The position numbers were made by a program, and so were the translations under genes. The notes beneath the pieces are model-generated. The model had not been told where the DNA came from and ran no database searches. It worked only from the letters and a program-made list of their open reading frames with translations. From positions 1-48,663 of the forward strand of contig CBZS010000045.1 of NCBI GenBank assembly GCA_000613065.1: a DNA stretch of 48,663 nt, written 5' to 3'. The number at the start of each line of letters is the position of its first letter. Positions within the stretch are counted from its first letter, which is position 1. The DNA comes from Richelia intracellularis (lineage in GTDB: Bacteria; Cyanobacteriota; Cyanobacteriia; Cyanobacteriales; Nostocaceae). Positions 9,138 through 18,665 of the stretch are shown in pieces.

Positions 9138-9550
9138 CTATGGCGAGAGAATCAGACTTTAAGATTGGAAGATAAATTCAGATGCTTGTTGTACCCAAGA
9201 ATTATTAGTTAGGATTAGTCAGCGTTCGCCACTCAATTATAAAATAGAAATAATACCTAATTGGACTAATTAATCTAGCAAAAATTGCTTGTCTGAAAAA
9301 TCAATAGGCTCTTAAGTATGTATTTTGATTAACTTTTACTTGAAAGCCAATATTATCCTTTTAAAACAAGGCTTACAGGAAGTTTAGGAAGTTTTTCCCC
9401 TAAATTTTAGAGATCAGATTTAAACCCTAGTAAGAAAGGCTGTGATTCTTGTCCGGTAAGGATTTGATGGCTCCTTGCATAGGCTTTTAGCCTAACAGGT
9501 ACGGAAGAGCAGAACAATCTAAAATTCAAAATCTAAAATTCAAAATTATA
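9138..9550 (+). other. Non-coding gap between the permease and DUF3119 genes
   Basis: About 410 bp of A+T-rich DNA with no gene or clear repeat that I can support. It ends in the tandem AATCTAAAATTCAAAATCTA-type repeat just before the DUF3119 start, so the two genes may have separate promoters. Confidence 0.4.
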
Positions 9551-9937
9551 ATGACTACTTCAGTTAACCCGAATTTCTCTTCTACTGTAGAACTAAAACC
9601 CAGTTACAACATTCCCATTATGTTAGTAATCGGAGCAATCCCAGTATTTTTCCTACAGCCCTTGATTGCGGGAATTCTGGCGCTATTTGGTCTATTTCTC
9701 TTCTTTCAGACAGTAACACTAAGTCTACAATTTACACCCACAGATTTGGATATTTACAGGGGTGAAACCATGATTCGCCGCTTTCCTTATCGGGAATGGC
9801 AAAATTGGCGGATTTTTTGGCATCCAGTTCCCATCCTGTTTTATTTCAAGGAAGTTAAAAGCATTCACTTTTTACCAATTTTGTTCGAGCCCAATACTCT
9901 TAAAGAGTGCTTGGAAGAACGTTGCCCCAGGATTTAG
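9551..9937 (+). CDS. DUF3119 family membrane protein
   Basis: A conserved cyanobacterial protein without assigned biochemical function. The 128 residues contain two adjoining hydrophobic segments (about 20-55: IPIMLVIGAIPVFFLQ, then IAGILALFGLFLFFQTV). A beta-rich, PH-like cytosolic part follows (LSLQFTPTDLDIYRGETMI, WRIFWHPVPILFYFKEV). Its end, NTLKECLEERCP, is typical of the family. It lies between the MlaE-type permease and a DUF3086 gene, an arrangement I recall from other cyanobacteria, which points to a membrane or lipid-related role by association only. Confidence 0.88.
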   Translation: MTTSVNPNFSSTVELKPSYNIPIMLVIGAIPVFFLQPLIAGILALFGLFLFFQTVTLSLQFTPTDLDIYRGETMIRRFPYREWQNWRIFWHPVPILFYFKEVKSIHFLPILFEPNTLKECLEERCPRI

Positions 9938-10272
9938 AACACTGAGAGTTACGGCCTAAGTCTCACGCATATAAATTGTATACATGTGTTTGAGTAACAA
10001 AACGCCAAATATTATTTCTCCTTACTAACCTTCGGATTGTGCCACTTGCTACAACGCAGGGTACCCTAGCAATACAGTGGCTTACCTGCGCCCCTACGAT
10101 TCAATATACAAACTAGATACACAACAGCTTACTAATTCTTCTACTTCTCCATCCAGGAATTTGGTTTTGGTAAATTACTGGGGTTCCCGGGAGTGTTAGA
10201 TTATTCAGATTGGCTAACTACATATTATTGTTATCTATGTTTATTTGCATTGCTGTCATTACATAATTGTTT
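9938..10272 (+). other. Non-coding gap before the DUF3086 gene
   Basis: About 335 bp with no supported gene, hairpin or repeat. It presumably holds the promoter of the DUF3086 gene. Confidence 0.35.
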
Positions 10273-11424
10273 ATGAACACTGAGGAATATCAAACTCCAC
10301 AACCAAATGATGACTCTTTAGCACAAACAACACCACAAGAATCTGTTCCAGAGTCCATAGAGCAAGAAGATAATTCATCAGTTGATCAAGTGGAAGCATC
10401 ATCAGAAAACTCTATAGTTCATTCTCCTGAAGCTGATTCTCAACAGTCATCTGACAATACAAAAGATGAGTTAGAACAGGCTGTTATTCAATTACAGCAA
10501 CAAAAACAAGATTTAATCGAGGAAATTTCTACCTTACAAGCTGAGTTAAAGCAATCGCAAAAGTCTATGGGAAAAATGATGCAAGAGGCACTTTCCCAAT
10601 TGGAACAACGCAAACAAGCACTACAAATTGCTGTCGAACAATTGGAAAGACGACAAGAGAGGGTTCGCAATGAGATGAAAACCTCCTTTGCAGGCGTCTC
10701 TCAAGATTTAGCAATTCGTGTGCAAGGTTTTAAAGATTATCTTACAGGTAGCTTACAGGACTTGGCTGCTGCGGTTGAACAACTGGAATTGGTACCACAG
10801 GCTCCACCAGAGCCAGTCAACCCGACGGTAAAGGTAAGCAAGTCAAGGGAACCCCAATCAGAAATCATTCAGTTTGCACCAGCCCAGTTTGAAGAAACAG
10901 CCAAGAAAATTCGCTACTTTATAGATAAATACCGCAGTCAACCCGATTATTATGGCCCACCTTGGCAATTAAGACGAACTTTTGAGGCTGTTCATGCAGA
11001 GCCTGCCTCTAACTGGTTTTTCCAGCAGGGGGGTAGGGGTGCACTGCAAACTATGGGGAGCCGGTTGCAAAATACACTTATTGCATCAGCAATTGTATCT
11101 ATATTGTACCAACTTTATGGCAATCGACTCCGTCCCCTGGTACTTGCCAACAGTCCCGAAAAATTGGGAGATTGGCGTAGGGGATTGCAGGATTGTTTGG
11201 GAATTGGTCGTCAAGACTTTGGACCCGAACGCGGGGTAGCATTATTTGAAAGACCGGAAGCTGTAACACAAAAAGCTGAAAGGTTACAAAAAGCTAGACA
11301 AATGCCGTTGATTATTATCGATGATTCGGAGCTAGAAGTTAGTTTATCTTTGCTGCAATTTCCCCTATGGTTGGCTTTTGCTCCAGATCCGAAAATGATG
11401 AGAAGCTTTGATCATGACTTTTAA
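10273..11424 (+). CDS. DUF3086 domain protein with coiled coil
   Basis: A cyanobacterial protein of unknown function. The first 60 residues or so are acidic and Ser/Gln rich, probably disordered. Residues about 65-140 form a long coiled coil (QLQQQKQDLIEEISTLQ and on to EQLERRQERVRNEM). The C-terminal half, from about residue 205 (AKKIRYFIDKYRSQPDYYGP), is the DUF3086 domain, with WFFQQGGRGALQTMGSRLQN and MPLIIIDDSELEVSLSLLQF. ATG 10273 is preferred over the TTG two codons upstream. The next gene, plsY, starts 72 bp downstream on the same strand. Confidence 0.88.
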   Translation: MNTEEYQTPQPNDDSLAQTTPQESVPESIEQEDNSSVDQVEASSENSIVHSPEADSQQSSDNTKDELEQAVIQLQQQKQDLIEEISTLQAELKQSQKSMGKMMQEALSQLEQRKQALQIAVEQLERRQERVRNEMKTSFAGVSQDLAIRVQGFKDYLTGSLQDLAAAVEQLELVPQAPPEPVNPTVKVSKSREPQSEIIQFAPAQFEETAKKIRYFIDKYRSQPDYYGPPWQLRRTFEAVHAEPASNWFFQQGGRGALQTMGSRLQNTLIASAIVSILYQLYGNRLRPLVLANSPEKLGDWRRGLQDCLGIGRQDFGPERGVALFERPEAVTQKAERLQKARQMPLIIIDDSELEVSLSLLQFPLWLAFAPDPKMMRSFDHDF

Positions 11425-11496
11425 TGGTTGATCGCTATTGGGGAAATATCCCTTAGTTGGTGCTTTGTTCTCAATTCATATTCATAATTCATTCTT

Positions 11497-12159
11497 ATGG
11501 CTATTTCGTTAAGTTTATGTGTGCTGGTTATATTGATTGCTTATCTGTTGGGTTCTATCCCTACAGGATACATTGCAGTTAAGGCAATCAAAGGCATCGA
11601 TATTCGAGAGGTTGGTTCTGGCTCTACTGGAGCTACCAATGTTTTAAGAACTCTTGGCAAGGCTCCTGGAGCATTTGTTTTAGGGATAGATTGTTTGAAG
11701 GGTATTTTAGCCATTTGTTTAGTTTATGCTTGGTGCCAATTTGCTCCTAGTCAGGATTTCCTACCCACAACAGTAGATATACAGTTATGGCAACCATGGT
11801 TGGTAACAATGGCTGGAATTGCATCAATTTTGGGACATAGTAAGTCAATTTTTTTGAGTTTTACTGGTGGTAAATCAGTTGCCACTAGTTTGGGGATTTT
11901 ATTGGCGATGAATTGGCAAGTCGCCTTAGCCACAATAGGAGTATTTGCTGTATTCGTTGCAATTTCCCGCATTGTGTCTTTAAGTTCAATTTGTGGCGCG
12001 TTCGCAGTTCCTCTAGTCATGTTACTTCTGCGCCAACCACTACCCTATATTCTTTTTGGTATTGCCGGAGGTTTATATGTTATTTGGCGACACAACGGTA
12101 ATATTCAACGTCTGTTGGCAGGAACTGAACCAAAATTAGGACAGACTGTACAAACATAG
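11497..12159 (+). CDS. plsY: Glycerol-3-phosphate acyltransferase PlsY
   Basis: Transfers the acyl group from acyl-phosphate to glycerol-3-phosphate, the first committed step of membrane phospholipid and glycolipid synthesis. The 220-residue integral membrane protein shows the family motifs: LGSIPTGYIAVKAIKGIDIR, then VGSGSTGATNVLRTLGK, the GH...GGK block (ILGHSKSIFLSFTGGKSVAT), and the C-terminal IWRHNGNIQRLLAGTEPK. About five transmembrane helices are visible. It is the last gene of the permease-DUF3119-DUF3086 group. Beyond it the sequence turns into transposon remains. Confidence 0.94.
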   Translation: MAISLSLCVLVILIAYLLGSIPTGYIAVKAIKGIDIREVGSGSTGATNVLRTLGKAPGAFVLGIDCLKGILAICLVYAWCQFAPSQDFLPTTVDIQLWQPWLVTMAGIASILGHSKSIFLSFTGGKSVATSLGILLAMNWQVALATIGVFAVFVAISRIVSLSSICGAFAVPLVMLLLRQPLPYILFGIAGGLYVIWRHNGNIQRLLAGTEPKLGQTVQT

Positions 12160-12252
12160 TAATAACGGCTAAAAGATGGACTTTTGTATAGGGGTAATAG
12201 CAAGTATTATAAATTAATAAACAATATTACTTGAGAAACCAGGTAAAGTCTG

Positions 12253-12438
12253 ATGTTAAAAATAGATTTTACGCAAGAAGACATTGATAAACTTCATTAT
12301 GAAACATATCATTATCCTCATCCATTAGTCTGAAGTTCCCCCGGAGCATATGTACTAAACAGATCTTTAAGCTTTAACCTTCCAAAGCTTGAGGGTTTTT
12401 ACACAAAAGATCCGTGCCCATGTAAAGAAAAGTTTACT
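12253..12438 (+). pseudogene. IS630-family transposase, N-terminal scrap
   Basis: ATG 12253 opens MLKIDFTQEDIDKLHYETYH followed by YPHPLV, the typical start of cyanobacterial IS630-type transposase helix-turn-helix proteins. A TGA follows directly. A faint continuation of the same family (AYVLNRSLSFN) runs on to a stop near 12438. The DNA-binding and DDE parts are absent. Confidence 0.6.
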
Positions 12439-12476
12439 TAATATTTTTATGGGAAAAATATTAGATAATTTTAGCC

Positions 12477-13961
12477 ATGTATCTATAACGTATTCCTAAC
12501 AGAAACTCTCCCCCAGCCGTTCTGCTTCGCGAGTCATACCGTAAGGACGGAAAAGTTCGTAAACGTACCCTTGGGAATGTTTCAAAACTGCCTTCGGAAA
12601 CCGTAGATGATTTAAAAATTCTGCTAAAAGGAGGTAAAGCAGTAGAAGATTTAGAAGAAATATTTAAAATCATTCGTAGCCGTCCTCATGGTCATGTGGC
12701 GGCAACACTATCAAGGTTAATAAAATTAGGATTACATACCTTAATTCATAGTTCAAACAGCATAATAAGAATAATTGAGGTTATGATTGTGGCGCGTATT
12801 GTCAAACCAGCTTATAAATTAGCAACAGCAAGAGGGCTAGATGGAGAAACTTTTTTCTCCACTTTAGGGGAAGTTTTAGGATTAGAAGGAGCCGATGAGG
12901 ATGAATTCTATTTGGCCATGGATTTTTGATTGGAACGCCAAGGATAAATTGAAAATCATCTTGCCAAACTTCACCTCAAGGAAGGATGTTTAGTTCTATA
13001 TGACGTTAGTTCTACATAATATTTAGAAGGAAAAGCTTGTCCGTTAGCAAAATATGGTTATAACCGTGAGAAAAAACGTGGTAAATTACAAATAGGATTT
13101 GGGCTACTATGTAATGATAAAGCTTGTCCAATTGCAGTAGAAGTATTCGAGGGAAATACATCCCACCCAAAGACATTTACTAATCAAATAGATAAGGTAA
13201 GCTCGAGATTTGGTATTAAGAGAGTACTCTGGGTCGGAGACCGTGTAATGATTACTCAAGCAAGGATTCGAGAAGACTTAAAAGATAAAGAAGGTTTAGA
13301 CTGGATTAGCGCTTTAAGAGCGAGCGCCTCAAATCAAGAAATTAGTAGAACAATCAGCTATTCAATTAGCTCTGTTTGATGAACGAAATTTAGCATCAAT
13401 TAAAAGCGAAGATTATCCAGGGGAAAGACTAATAGCTTGTCTAAATCCTTTATTAGCAGCAGAAAGAAAGAAAAATAGAGAAGAATTATTAGAAGCAACA
13501 GAAAAGCAATTAGATAAATTTGTTGCAGCAACTTCGAGAACAGCTCGTCCACTAAAAGGGGAGGATAATATTGGTGTAATACCATTCTTATGTGAAGCTG
13601 CACAGAATTAAAGGGGTAAAAGCTTTATATATAGGTACTAGTTCTATGGGAATTCAGAAAAAAATGGTATAAGAGTAGGTTAAGTTATCAATAAATTTAA
13701 TGTTGAAAAACATTTCATAATTAAGATACAAGAGAACAGTTTTTCATATCAGATAAATCAGTCAAAAATTGATGCAGAAGCAGTATTGGATGGTTTATAT
13801 ATTATAATTAGTACATCTTTGGATGAAGAAACTTTATCTGCTACGGATACGGTAAAAGCCGAGAAAAATCTCTCACAAGTAGAACAAGCTTTCCGTAGTT
13901 ATAAAACTGTTGATTTAAAAGTTCGTCTAATTTACCAGTATACAGCGGAACGTGTAAAAGC
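12477..13961 (+). pseudogene. IS1634-type transposase, broken
   Basis: Conceptual translation across several frames gives a nearly complete transposase: RIPNRNSPPAVLLRESYRKD, HGHVAATLSRL, IVARIVKPAYKLATARGLDG, LVLYDVSST, KYGYNREKKRGKLQIGFGLL, VEVFEGNTSHPKTFTNQI, VGDRVMITQARIREDLK, then SQVEQAFRSYKTVDLKVR. This is the IS4-superfamily group usually called IS1634. Stops occur at 12486-12488, after DF near 12927, and after SST near 13016, with frameshifts near 13330 and 13610-13690. The C-terminus is cut at 13961 exactly where ISAs1 copy A begins. No terminal repeats were identified. Confidence 0.8.
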
Positions 13962-14703
13962 CAGGGTAAGGGCATCTCAAATTCTATTGAAAAGCGGGTT
14001 GAGAGGTCTCATCATGTTGGGATAAACAAGTAGTAAGAACAGTCAGCATATAATTATTATCCATAGCAGCTCCATTAAATTTTTGGCGATTACTACGTTT
14101 CAAAGATTCCTCTAGCTTTAAAGCATTAAGAGCTATTCGCCCCATAAGTGCTAAGTTTTGTGGAGCATGACCAGTACGGACACCACAAGCATCTTCAGAA
14201 AAAGTGACATCTAAAGTCCAATCCAACCCATTTTCCACACCCCAATGAAGACGAATCACTTGTCCTAAGTTACGAGCATCACAATTTAAACTAGTTAGAT
14301 AAAACTGAACTTCACGGGTTGTTTGATTCCAAAGATGTGGTACCCGCACAACCATGACAACCCATTTAAGACCAACCCAATTGTCTTGGTTATGCAAAGT
14401 TTGCTGTTGAGAAATAGGAACACACCAAATTTGACGTTTTTCACTACGATGATGACCTTTCTCTACCCGTTTATCATAACTATGCATAATACCTTTAAAG
14501 CCTTGAGATAACTGTTGTTCAAACCAATTTTTCACTTGTCCGTAAAGTGTAGGATGATTACCTTTGAGTCCTAAAACATAATCTGCTTTTGCATTAAAGA
14601 TTTGGGATGGAATTGCTGTTTGCGTACCCATGGCATCAATGGTAATAATACATCCAGCCATGTCTAATAATTTCAAGAATCCAGGGATTGCTGTAATTTC
14701 ATT

Positions 14704-14758
14704 CGATTCATTTATCGTCTTGTTTTACTTGTCTAAAAACAAGACGATAAATGAATCG
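14704..14758 (-). repeat. Hairpin in the ISAs1 copy A transposase frame
   Basis: Perfect 23-bp inverted repeat: CGATTCATTTATCGTCTTGT plus TTT at 14704-14726, and its exact complement at 14736-14758, with a 9-nt loop. One arm is the native coding sequence for VKQDDK. The other arm appears to be a reverse-complement copy that replaced native sequence. Confidence 0.85.
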
Positions 14759-14803
14759 AGCATGCACTAACTAGATGTAACGCTGATTTACCCTGTTCTC
14801 TAT

Positions 14804-16334
14804 TATTGGTGATAAGTTAAGCTTGCATCGCAGTTGTCAATGGGGTTTGAGGAGATCCTTGAAATAAAAATTCAGGGGCTCCTCGCTGTTGTTCAGGAAA
14901 AGGGGCAACAATCAATTTGATGTTAGGTTTTCGTTTCCGTTTAACAATTCCTAAATCCTGATTTTCCCGAGCAGCAAAATATTTCACCGAGTCAGAAGCT
15001 AGACCTTTTTGGTATGCCACAGAAAAATGATAAAGGCCACGATAAATGATTTATAATGATATGGGATCGAAGGGTAAAGAGAGTTCATTCGCTACGGCAT
15101 CCCCTAAATCGACCAATACGGCATACAAGAACCAAGTCTCCCAAATCTCTAGTTGAATACCATTAATAGAACCTGTCCATAAATAACTTAACCCCAACAG
15201 CCGCTTAACAGTATTAAAAGCATCCTCAATTCGCCATCTACGTCTATATAAATCAGCCACTACATAGGGAGGTAAAATAGTTGGATCAAGTACACTAGTC
15301 AAATAAGAATGCCATGTTTTACCCGAACGTACTTCAATCAAACGTAATGTAATAAACGGAGTTTTTTTAGTGCCAGACCCCAGACGTATCAAACGGTCTT
15401 TGAGACCATAACTATTCGTAAACACTTGCTCAACCTGAATGGAAGCTCCCTTTTTTAAGCGAGTAATCAAGTGAGCTTCTTGTTCAATTAATTGTAGCCA
15501 AAAGGTAAAATTATAGAATCCTCTATCCAGTAATAGTAAGGTTTTTGCTGTCACTAAATTTAAAATATATAATTCAAATCTAACATCAGAAGCTCTAGGA
15601 TTCTCATTGAACCAAATTTCTATTGCTAACCGAGTAATTAAATCTATGACTGCTCCCTTTGTTCCCGCTAATTGCACTTTAGGAAGATGTTCTAAGCTTT
15701 TGAGTTTACGAAACAATGCTTCTAAGGTTGAACAGTCTACTATCCAAATCCGATGAAATTTTGATAGAGTAAATTGAATACTTTCAGGTCTTGGACGATT
15801 ATTTCTTGTATACCAATTTGCTCTTAAATATGGCAACAAATCCTTAAAAACTTTCTCGAATAATTGGGCAGTAAACCTTAAAAACCTTTGGGATATAGCT
15901 TGTTGACTAACAGTCTTGGGACTACACCAGAGGAAACCTTCCCTGGCTAACATTCTTGTAAGTTCAGTGACTCCTGCCACATCTCGCCACAGCAAGGTTA
16001 ATATTGCCGCGACCATGAATGGTAAGTTGAGAATTCTGTCCCTTAGCCCTAGTTGACGATAGTAGTTTTCTTGTCTTGTTATCACTGGTGTAAGTAACCC
16101 TTCTAGTTCCTCAGCGATTATTTCATCTTCCACCATTGGTCGTTCGGTCTTTTTGGCATGGTCACGATTGGTTTTTCGGCTCTGACTCATATTGGGGACC
16201 GCCTCACTTAAATCCCTGTCTCCAATTGAGTTTCACATGATTTGCATCAACTGCAAATATTCATTTTCATTTAGGGCAATTTCTATACTTGGATATATTG
16301 ACAAAATGTATTTGTTTTTAACTTGTTACCAATG
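14804..16334 (-). mobile_element. IS4-family insertion sequence inside ISAs1 copy A
   Basis: A 1531-bp element with 17-bp imperfect inverted repeats (TATTGGTGATAAGTTAA at 14804-14820; CATTGGTAACAAGTTAA read inward from 16334). A perfect 9-bp target duplication GTTCTCTAT flanks it (14795-14803 and 16335-16343). The duplication is ISAs1 transposase sequence, so the insertion came after ISAs1 was in place. Confidence 0.92.
14817..16190 (-). pseudogene. IS4-family transposase with one nonsense codon
   Basis: Starts MSQSRKTNRDHAKKTERPMV. DDE residues can be placed in IWIVDCSTLEALF, LLLLDRGFYNFTFW and the YREK signature of IS4 (YRRRWRIEDAFNTVK). The frame runs 379 codons to a TAA at 15051-15053 and then continues in the same frame for about 77 more codons (IYRGLYHFS, VAYQKGLASDSVKYFAAREN, TPLTTAMQA) to the stop at 14817. 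The only visible defect is this single stop, probably a recent point mutation. The catalytic residues all lie before it, so a truncated protein might keep some function, but I treat it as a pseudogene. Confidence 0.85.
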
Positions 16335-17339
16335 GTTCTCTATCATAGGAACCTTTGAGGGTCTTACCATCAATGAGAATTACCTGTGCTCCTGCTGCTT
16401 CAACTATTGATTCTACCCAACGTCGAAAGCATCGCTTAAATACTTTTGGGTTAATGGGTTCAAACACCCGTCGAAAGGTATCTGCACTTGGGATGCCCTC
16501 TGGTAAAGCTAAAAACTGCTCCAACCATTCGTATTCACTCAATCCATAATTTTCCATGTCCTCCCATCCCTTATCTCCTGCAATCACTGATAGTATTCCA
16601 ATGATTAAAATATCTGTTAATAAATGGACACGGGTTCTTTCTACAGGTGGGTCTTCTATCTCACTAAGAACTAATGACATTTTTTCTCTGAATGGAGTGG
16701 CATTGGCTATACTCAAATTTTTTGAGCTTTTAATCTTTGGTTTTGAAGATTTGAAACCCGTAGGTGCAAGCCTTCTTGTCAGAGATACGATTAGACTAAG
16801 CCGTTTAGTTAAGATAGACCCTTTGCGTCCTTAGTATAGGACTTAACTTCTTTAATACTTAAATCTCGATTTTTGTGCCCCACGAGTGTTCCAGCAACTG
16901 AGGAAGATTGGGTGGCTTAGGGGAAGTGCCAGGTGGGGGTATGAGTGTTTATTGGGCTTACTCAAGGTCTTGATGCCCCTACCTGGCACAACCGAATCTA
17001 GGGAAGGGTTCCCCAGTTGCGTCAACTTTTTTTGGCGATGCCCCTCCAGTACCCCCCCAAATGGCGTTGGCGTTCGCACTTGACAATCAAGACATACCTC
17101 ACAATTATGTACAAGAATCTGTAATTTTCACTACAAAATTAGATGCGCTTACCCTGCATTGCTACCGCTAATACTGATAAGCAGAACAAGTTAAATAGCT
17201 TATTGACTCTCGAGTTTCAGACATTTAAAAAAGTCCAAGCTTTAGCCGTTTAAAGTATAGAAACAAGTGAATAATATAAGTTCCATATGTCACTACGGTA
17301 GTAAAATCCAAAATTTTGATAGTTGAAAATAAATCAAAT

Positions 17340-18456
17340 GGGTGCGACTCTTTTCCTAGTACGGAGTATGATATAAGAATAATAAATGACAAGTCAAGCA
17401 GAGTAGTATTGATAGCCAAAAATGTACTTGATGGAATTGGCTTGTAAAAAATGAAAAAACAGGAACAGTTCCACACCCTATGCAAGGATCTACATCAAAT
17501 CAAGGTATGTTTTGGTCACAAGCACGAGAACTATTTGAACAGATAGTTCGTTGGTTAGACTCAGACAACATTTGTGGGTTAGAACACTCCCAGATAGAGA
17601 GTAAGTTACTTGAGAATGGATACGAAATATTGAGACGGTTGTTACAAACAAAGATATTTTCATAAACGCACTCAAGATGAAATAGAGGGAGAGTGTGCAG
17701 CCACAGACTCAGTAAACAGAACACACAAGAAAAAATTGTCGCGGAAATTAACCACATTATTTGGCACAGTAATCGCCAATAGAATCGGTTATGGAGCAAG
17801 AAAGATGAATACCCTATTTCCTTTGGATGGGAAGTTTAATCTACCAGCACAGCAATATTCTCTCTCATGGACTAAGACAGGGATATTATCCATGTGATTG
17901 AGTATTTGTGGAAAGCTGCATTTGTCTTTTATTCTCAGATTTCAACACAGGCAGAAGGTTGGGAGAGCAAACGTTTACAGCTTCTCCTTGAAGGTAAATC
18001 AAGTTCAGTTGCCCCAGGTCTGCGCCGGAGTGAGACTTTACCCAAACTCACCCCCCAATAAGGTAAACCCGTGGATACCTGTGCTAGATATTTACTTAAC
18101 AATGCCAAATACCTCAAATCTAACGATTATTTAAAAGCTGGATTCCCCATCGCCAGGGGGGTGATTGAGGGTGCTTGTCGCCACCTGATTAAAGACAGGA
18201 TGGATATCACTGGGGCTAGATGAACCATGAGGGGTGCTGAGGCTGTTTTACCCCTGGGTTGTTTATACATCAGTGGCGATTGGGATGAGTATTGGCAGCT
18301 TCATCTACTACAAGAACATAAACGCAATCACCTGGCTTTGTACTCTAGTGGTATTCCTTTGCTCAAGCAAGTTTTCAAAGCTCGTTGTTCTACCCCTCCA
18401 CCTGTTCCAATACCTGTCTAAGTTCCACTCCCGGTCTTACTAAAAGAGTCGCACCC
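17340..18456 (+). mobile_element. ISKra4-family element, internally deleted
   Basis: A perfect 15-bp inverted repeat, GGGTGCGACTCTTTT at 17340-17354 and its complement at 18442-18456, bounds the element. The tetranucleotide AAAT stands on both outer sides (17336-17339, 18457-18460) and may be a short target duplication. At about 1.1 kb it is shorter than full ISKra4 elements, in line with loss of the middle of the transposase gene. Confidence 0.8.
17480..18421 (+). pseudogene. ISKra4-family transposase, broken
   Basis: The N-terminal part, from ATG 17480, reads ARELFEQIVRWLDSDNICGL, then ENGYEILRRLLQ. After a frameshift near 17650 it continues RTQDEIEGEC, RKLTTLFGTVIANRIGYGAR, LFPLDGKFNLPAQQYS. 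The central catalytic part is deleted near 17870. The C-terminal part follows in a third frame: HVIEYLWKAAFVFYS, GFPIARGVIEGACRHLIKDR, MDITGAR, then a TGA in place of the usual Trp, TMRGAEAVL, ISGDWDEYW, HLLQEHKRNHLALY. A further TAA lies near 18059. The order of blocks matches ISKra4 transposases. Confidence 0.82.
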
Positions 18457-18460
18457 AAAT

Positions 18461-18480
18461 AAAATTGCGATCGCAATTTT
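18461..18480. repeat. 20-bp perfect palindrome with a HIP1 core
   Basis: AAAATTGCGATCGCAATTTT is self-complementary and centred on the HIP1 octamer GCGATCGC. It lies just outside the ISKra4 right end. HIP1 sites are a cyanobacterial signature; the extended symmetry may be chance. Confidence 0.6.
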
Positions 18481-18556
18481 GCTATCAACCCTGCACTACA
18501 TAAATACCAAAGCCCACGAATCTACCTGCAACAATAATGACCCCATAATAAAACAC

Positions 18557-18590
18557 ACAAAAAAACCGGGAACCTATTAATTTCCCGGTA
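18557..18590 (-). terminator. Rho-independent terminator downstream of cbbA
   Basis: On the minus strand, stem ACCGGGAA / TTCCCGGT (18565-18572 with 18582-18589) is followed by a run of T residues. It lies about 75 bp after the cbbA stop. Confidence 0.8.
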
Positions 18591-18623
18591 ATTCATACCA
18601 AACAATAAGGTTATAGTTATACC

Positions 18624-18650
18624 AAGGTACGGTAATACCGTACCTTTTTT
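18624..18650 (+). terminator. Second hairpin, oriented for plus-strand transcripts
   Basis: Stem AAGGTACGGT / ACCGTACCTT (18624-18633 with 18637-18646) runs into a T tract on the plus strand. It would stop transcripts coming from the ISKra4 side before they run into cbbA antisense. Confidence 0.6.
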
Positions 18651-18665
18651 ATTTATCTGCTACAA

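Larger units (their letters stand above)
13984..16716 (-). pseudogene. ISAs1-family transposase, copy A, split by IS4
   Basis: The N-terminal part (16716 to about 16344: MSIANATPFREKMSLVLSEI ... RVHLLTDILIIGILSVIAG ... VILIDGKTLKGSYDRE) and the C-terminal part (about 14790 to 13984: LLDMAGCIITIDAMGTQTA, YVLGLKGNHPTLYGQVKNWF, IRLHWGVENGLDWTLDV) are separated by a 1531-bp IS4 insertion. A 23-bp perfect hairpin at 14704-14758 also replaces part of the coding sequence before the second catalytic block and shifts the frame. The protein cannot be made. The C-terminal half is otherwise free of stops. Confidence 0.85.
13962..17156 (-). mobile_element. ISAs1-family element, copy A, carrying a nested IS4 element
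   Basis: Its outer ends are the inverted repeat CAGGGTAAG...CATCT (left end at 13962) and AGATGCGCTTACCCTG (right end at 17156), the same ends as copies B and C. Without the nested IS4 element and its extra target copy, it would be about 1.65 kb. The flanks (GTGTAAAAGC on the left, CATTGCTACC on the right) do not match, so no target duplication survives and one side has been rearranged. The left side cuts the IS1634-type pseudogene. Confidence 0.85.

Noticed and set aside
13786-14025. Apparent 79-residue gene
   Set aside because: It is the C-terminal scrap of the IS1634-type transposase running into the end of ISAs1 copy A.
17225-17485. Minus-strand frame of 86 codons between ISAs1 copy A and ISKra4
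   Set aside because: It spans the ISKra4 left end and shows no family resemblance.
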